Source: Bremia lactucae (lineage: Eukaryota; Oomycota; Peronosporomycetes; Peronosporales; Peronosporaceae). From it: a DNA stretch of 64,000 nucleotides. Where the stretch lies: positions 2,417,430 through 2,481,429 of the forward strand of contig NC_090613.1 in the NCBI RefSeq assembly GCF_004359215.1. The letters are read 5' to 3'. A model generated the notes under the pieces. It worked only from the letters and a program-made list of their open reading frames with translations. It was not told the DNA's origin and made no database searches. The translations under genes and the position numbers were made by a program. Shown piece after piece: positions 60,750 to 64,000 of the stretch (position 1 is its first letter; each line of letters opens with the position of its first letter).

Positions 60750-61577
60750 CGGACGAAGACAGACCATTTCATGTGGTCTGTAACGCAGCGATTTTGCAAT
60801 AGGCTGTGCGTTGATGCAGCATGTAACAGACGGCTCAGAGGGCGTCGTTGGCTATCGGTCGCGTCAACTTCAACCAGCTGATCGCAATTACCCAGTGCAT
60901 GACAAGGAACTTCTTGCAATGAAATATGCATTGGCTAAGTTTAAAGTCCATCAATTAGTAGACATAATACTTATTGTTTATTCGCAATATGCATCTTTAC
61001 GCACACGGCCGAAAGAAGGCAACACATCTCGCAAAGAATGGCGAGATGATTGTATTTCTTCGGAGAGTATACTTTTTCCGTGGAGTATAAATCACGACGA
61101 CTTTGTGTCGTTGCTAATGCGCTTTCGCGCCGGCCTTATTTTGAGCCGGCTGCGCAAATCTAAAGTGAGGATAAGCTCACTGTTGCAACAATAAGTGTTC
61201 TGTCAACATTACTTGACGGCGTTAGAAGAGCGTATCAAGGAGGTGAGGCTATTTAAGGCTAGATGGTTCACTTCAGAATTATTTTGAAAAATTCTTTAAG
61301 AATTGTTGTGATGGGAAATCCATCACAACAATTCTTAAAGAATTTTTCAAAATTGTATCGATCCTCATCAGATCGATCCTCAACAGCAATAGATTTCTGT
61401 ACTACACAATTATTGCTGGTGACACATCTCGTGCCGTCAATCCACTCATAACGATTTGTCACGATGCACCAATAAGTGGGCATCGTGGACGTGAGAAGAC
61501 TTATCTCACGGTAATTCGCGACTTCTACTGGCCCCGCCAGTATAATTTTGTACGCAAGTACATATGTGCTTGGTATG
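60750..61577 (+). pseudogene. C3 RNase H and integrase zinc module
   Basis: RNase H: RPFHVVCNAAI (first Asp lost), EGVVGYRSRQLQPADRNYPV, HDKELLAMKYALAKFKVHQL. Then a perfect palindrome at 61281-61353. Integrase: ITICHDAPISGHRGREKTYL, TVIRDFYWPRQYNFVRKYIC then AWYG, where family D gag takes over. Confidence 0.72.
61281..61353. repeat. Perfect palindrome, 34-bp arms
   Basis: ATTTTGAAAAATTCTTTAAG... (61281-61314) and its exact reverse complement (61320-61353) with a 5-nt loop, in the RNase H-integrase linker of C3. Confidence 0.95.
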
Positions 61578-62400
61578 GATGAGCTTAGGCATGAACAGGC
61601 TCAGAGCGAGGCTCCCAACAGGACTGTTGAGATGCTCTCTGCCTGGCTGAATCAGCGGAAGCCCATTCGGATGAACTCGCCCAAGTTCGATGGAACTGCA
61701 GCGCACACGATTGTCCACTGGCTGTTAGCTGTGGAGCAATGCGGTGTCGCGCAGCTCATCGAAAACAGGGGCCGTATGGTGTCGTACGTCATGTAGCATC
61801 TGCGCGGTAAGGTTTCAGAGTGGGCTTAATCGGCGCTTATGGCAGACGGGAAGGTGTTCCCAACAAAAGCAATCTTTAAAAAAAAAGATTCGCTCCACGT
61901 ACCAGCCGCCGAACAACGAAGTGTTGCTTCAGGCGCGCCTTTTTGGGGCGCGACAGGCTAAGCAATCCCTGCAAGAGTATGTGCAGGAGATGCGCTCGCG
62001 TTGGAAACCATTAACGTTGGTCCGATTCCGGAGCACATTAAATTGCCCAATTTTATGAACGGATTACGGCACGGCCCATCGCGACAGGCCCTTTTTAAAA
62101 AAGTTCCGTCGACGACGGATGACGCAATCCAAATTTCTTCAGCTGAGGAGCAATCCTTCAACGGTGTTTCGGCGACAGCTTGGTATAAGCCGTCGGCCGA
62201 GAGGTCAGATACCACTCTCATGGAATTGGGCAATGCAGACGTAGTCTGATTTAAATGAGGCAAGCTCGGCAATATGATGAGTCGCTGCTATGCCAGAGTC
62301 CCTGCTGGTGCGAAGACGCCCAGCAAGAGGACCCCCTACCCGAAGGGTGATGGCAAGAACCAGCGTGCAAGACGCGTGAGTTGTGCATCAACCACTGAGG
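61578..62400 (+). pseudogene. gag: D4 gag
   Basis: NRTVEMLSAWLNQRKPIRMN, SPKFDGTAAHTIVHWLLAVE, QCGVAQLIENRGRMVSYVM then a stop, HLRGKVSEWA, ARQAKQSLQEYVQEMRS, EHIKLPNFMNGLRHGPSRQA, LFKKVPSTTDDAIQISSAEE. Zinc knuckle near 62250 is broken (Cys to stop). This copy shows what the 225-bp insertion in D2 interrupted. Confidence 0.8.
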
Positions 62401-62404
62401 GTTC

Positions 62405-62826
62405 GTGAAAGGCAGGAGCGCAGTAGGGGCGGGATGCCATACTGACGCGGACTCTGAAGCTGCCCCAAAGTTCAGAGTTATCGACCAAATGGGTAGCATA
62501 GTCCCTGAGGTCCCGAAATTTCCGACCTCAACCCTGCTGGTCTATAGCGCTCGAGTACAAGGCTATATCCGTGTGACGACCGTTCTCGTGAATTCGGGTG
62601 CATCACAGAATTGTGTGAAACTCGCGGGTCTAAAACAGAAATCGGCGGTGTTTGAGTCGCTTTGTCAGGATAGCAAGCGAGAAGAGGCAACCGTTCGTTT
62701 AGCAAACAATGCACTCGTAAAATCGGAGGGAGTTCAAGTAGAACTCGCTTTCAGCTTTAGAGATTTTTATTGTAAGGACACGCTCACAGTGCTAGGTTTG
62801 GAGAGTACGTATGGCCGCATCGTAGG
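62405..62826 (+). pseudogene. D4 protease, cut by B2 insertion
   Basis: EVPKFPTSTLLVYSARVQGY, RVTTVLVNSGASQNCVKLAG (active-site Asp is Asn), FESLCQDSKREEATVRLAN, GVQVELAFSFRDFYCKDTLT, VLGLESTYGRIVG, then LTR-B begins at 62827. Confidence 0.8.
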
Positions 62827-63268
62827 TGTAACGGGGTCTATCGTTACATGAAATTAACACTTAAAGGTTGATAATTAATGTATTATCTAAAAGGAAGATA
62901 ATATTTGGAGAATATTACTTTATGTAGTAATGTACAGAAATCTTGTCCATAAATAGGTATAGGTCATTATATCTATCTATCCCGCAGACTAATCAGCTGT
63001 AAACGTAAGCAAAGAGAGAGACAGATAAGATTTCAATTGCATGTTTAGTATTAGTTTATAATTAAGTTAGCTTGAACAGATAGAAAGAAGAGATACTTAA
63101 TTATATTAATACAGTTTTCATTTAACCCTCTTTAAGTTAGTTGTCTTAAAGGGAAGTCTTCCTCTGCACGTACTAGTGTACGTGAAGTGATGTGAGGCAC
63201 CACTCGCACTGAGGCAGTGCGAAGTGGACTTGTACTGAAGCAGCACAAGTCAGTAGTACCCCGTTACA
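62827..63268 (+). repeat. LTR-B, 5' LTR of B2
   Basis: 442 bp, TGTAACGGGGTCTATCG to TACCCCGTTACA, followed by primer site CCTGGTAGCACTTTGTAGTC (63269-63288). Very similar to both B1 LTRs. Inserted in D4 protease; the second flank is outside the window. Confidence 0.9.
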
Positions 63269-63318
63269 CCTGGTAGCACTTTGTAGTCCGTCCAAGGACC
63301 ACGTTTCCTTCATCTAAC

Positions 63319-64000
63319 ATGGGCATGTCAAATGATAGTGGGAATACGCATCACGTTTCACGTGATAGCTACTCTTTTCTAAGTGACATAGAAAGATGTG
63401 CGGTCGAACGAATGAGTTCGACCGTAAGGAGCGATGCCATATTGGCCATGCTGTCCGGTTTAAACAGAGATACCCTCCATTCAGCCATCGCCAAGCTCAT
63501 ACTACATGAACTTGACGAGGTGAAGGAGAAGGTAGCCTTGCTGAATTACCAAGGCTCTCAACAGGCAGAACTGTTGAGGTTACAACAGGTACAGACCCCT
63601 GTACCTGGGATGACACATACGCGTCGTCCCGAAACTCTGAAGATTGATATCTCTAAGTATAGGGGAGTCGAAGAAGACTCCCTCTTGAGATGGTTTGTCG
63701 AGTTGGACGATGCCATAAGGGCACGTCACATCGTCGACGAGCAAATGCAAGTCACATTCGCTCAATCAAATTTGGCAGGTCGTGCCAAACATTCGGCATT
63801 GGGCCTTACGCTGCGCGACCCATATGTCTTTAGGTCGCTAGAGGCATTTAAAGCCCGGCTTAAACAGACGTTTAAACCGCCTAGGGCTGAGTTCAGAGCT
63901 CGTTCAGAGCTTCTGAAACTCAAGCAAGGCAAGCGTGATGTTCACGCATGTGCCCAGCACATACGACTCTTAGCGAGTTGTATTACAAATAACCCAGTCC
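63319..64000 (+). CDS. gag: B2 gag, N-terminal 227 codons, open to the window edge
   Basis: MGMSNDSGNTHHVSRDSYSF, VERMSSTVRSDAILAMLSGL, coiled-coil DEVKEKVALLNYQGSQQAEL, capsid TLKIDISKYRGVEEDSLLRW, EAFKARLKQTFKPPRAEFR, DVHACAQHIRLLASCI. No stop and the same length as B1 gag over this stretch (682 nt each), so B2 may be better preserved than its neighbours. It runs off the window before the zinc knuckle. Confidence 0.9.
   Translation, partial: MGMSNDSGNTHHVSRDSYSFLSDIERCAVERMSSTVRSDAILAMLSGLNRDTLHSAIAKLILHELDEVKEKVALLNYQGSQQAELLRLQQVQTPVPGMTHTRRPETLKIDISKYRGVEEDSLLRWFVELDDAIRARHIVDEQMQVTFAQSNLAGRAKHSALGLTLRDPYVFRSLEAFKARLKQTFKPPRAEFRARSELLKLKQGKRDVHACAQHIRLLASCITNNPV

Larger units (their letters stand above)
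56961..61577 (+). mobile_element. Gy-C3: family C element with 5' LTR, cut in integrase
   Basis: 5' LTR-C (56961-57429), primer site, gag, protease, linker, RT, RNase H and the integrase zinc module, then an abrupt switch to family D gag at about 61577. Heavily decayed throughout. Confidence 0.8.

Overview
This is a repeat graveyard from a eukaryotic genome. There are no bacterial operons, no rRNA and no intact host gene. Almost every base can be assigned to LTR retrotransposons of the Ty3/Gypsy (chromodomain-bearing) and Ty1/Copia types, one non-LTR (LINE-type) fragment, a satellite array, tRNA-like sequences and one decayed EF-hand gene fragment. The style of the elements, and the tRNA-derived short sequences, suggest a plant-pathogenic oomycete (Peronosporales). 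That placement is an inference from family resemblance and was not tested.

Layout. 1-5058 is a minus-strand Gypsy element (Gy-A) running off the left edge, with one LTR, primer site, an extra small ORF, gag and a 744-residue pol. 5140-6500 is the 3' part of a LINE-type reverse transcriptase. 6515-7402 holds broken LTR pieces with a solo LTR-C. 7403-17412 holds two head-to-tail decayed copies of family D (D1, D2), ending in LTR-D at 16904-17412. 17413-18160 is an EF-hand gene fragment. 18622-26448 is a Gypsy mosaic (LTR-F, gag and protease, then a scrambled inverted block, then the 3' end of a family C element). 26449-34053 is an LTR-C split by a complete family B element (B1, 26578-33664). 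B1 has LTRs, primer site, intact gag, a chimeric pol without integrase, and a polypurine tract.

34054-37900 is a patchwork: copia scraps, a satellite of about 150 bp, a tRNA-Ala(CGC)-like gene, and Gypsy scraps. 38090-48180 is a copia cluster (Co-H, Co-I, Co-G, Co-J); Co-G is complete, with two LTRs and a 5-bp target duplication inside Co-I. 48360-53164 is C2, 53165-56413 is D6 (a 3.2-kb deletion derivative of family D), 56961-61577 is C3, 61578-62826 is D4, and 62827-64000 is the 5' end of a second family B element (B2) running off the right edge.

The most interesting system is a gene on the strand opposite to gag-pol, lying between the chromodomain end of pol and the 3' LTR. It is recognisable in B1, C1, C2, D2 and D6 and in two loose fragments. 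In B1, C1 and C2 the same protein motif survives although the elements have diverged. In family D a different basic, Ser/Thr/Pro-rich protein occupies the same place, and it survives in derivatives that have lost most of pol. A second, smaller antisense coiled-coil reading frame lies between integrase and chromodomain. Separately, two copia families start gag at an ATG lying inside the primer-binding site for the initiator tRNA-Met half-molecule.
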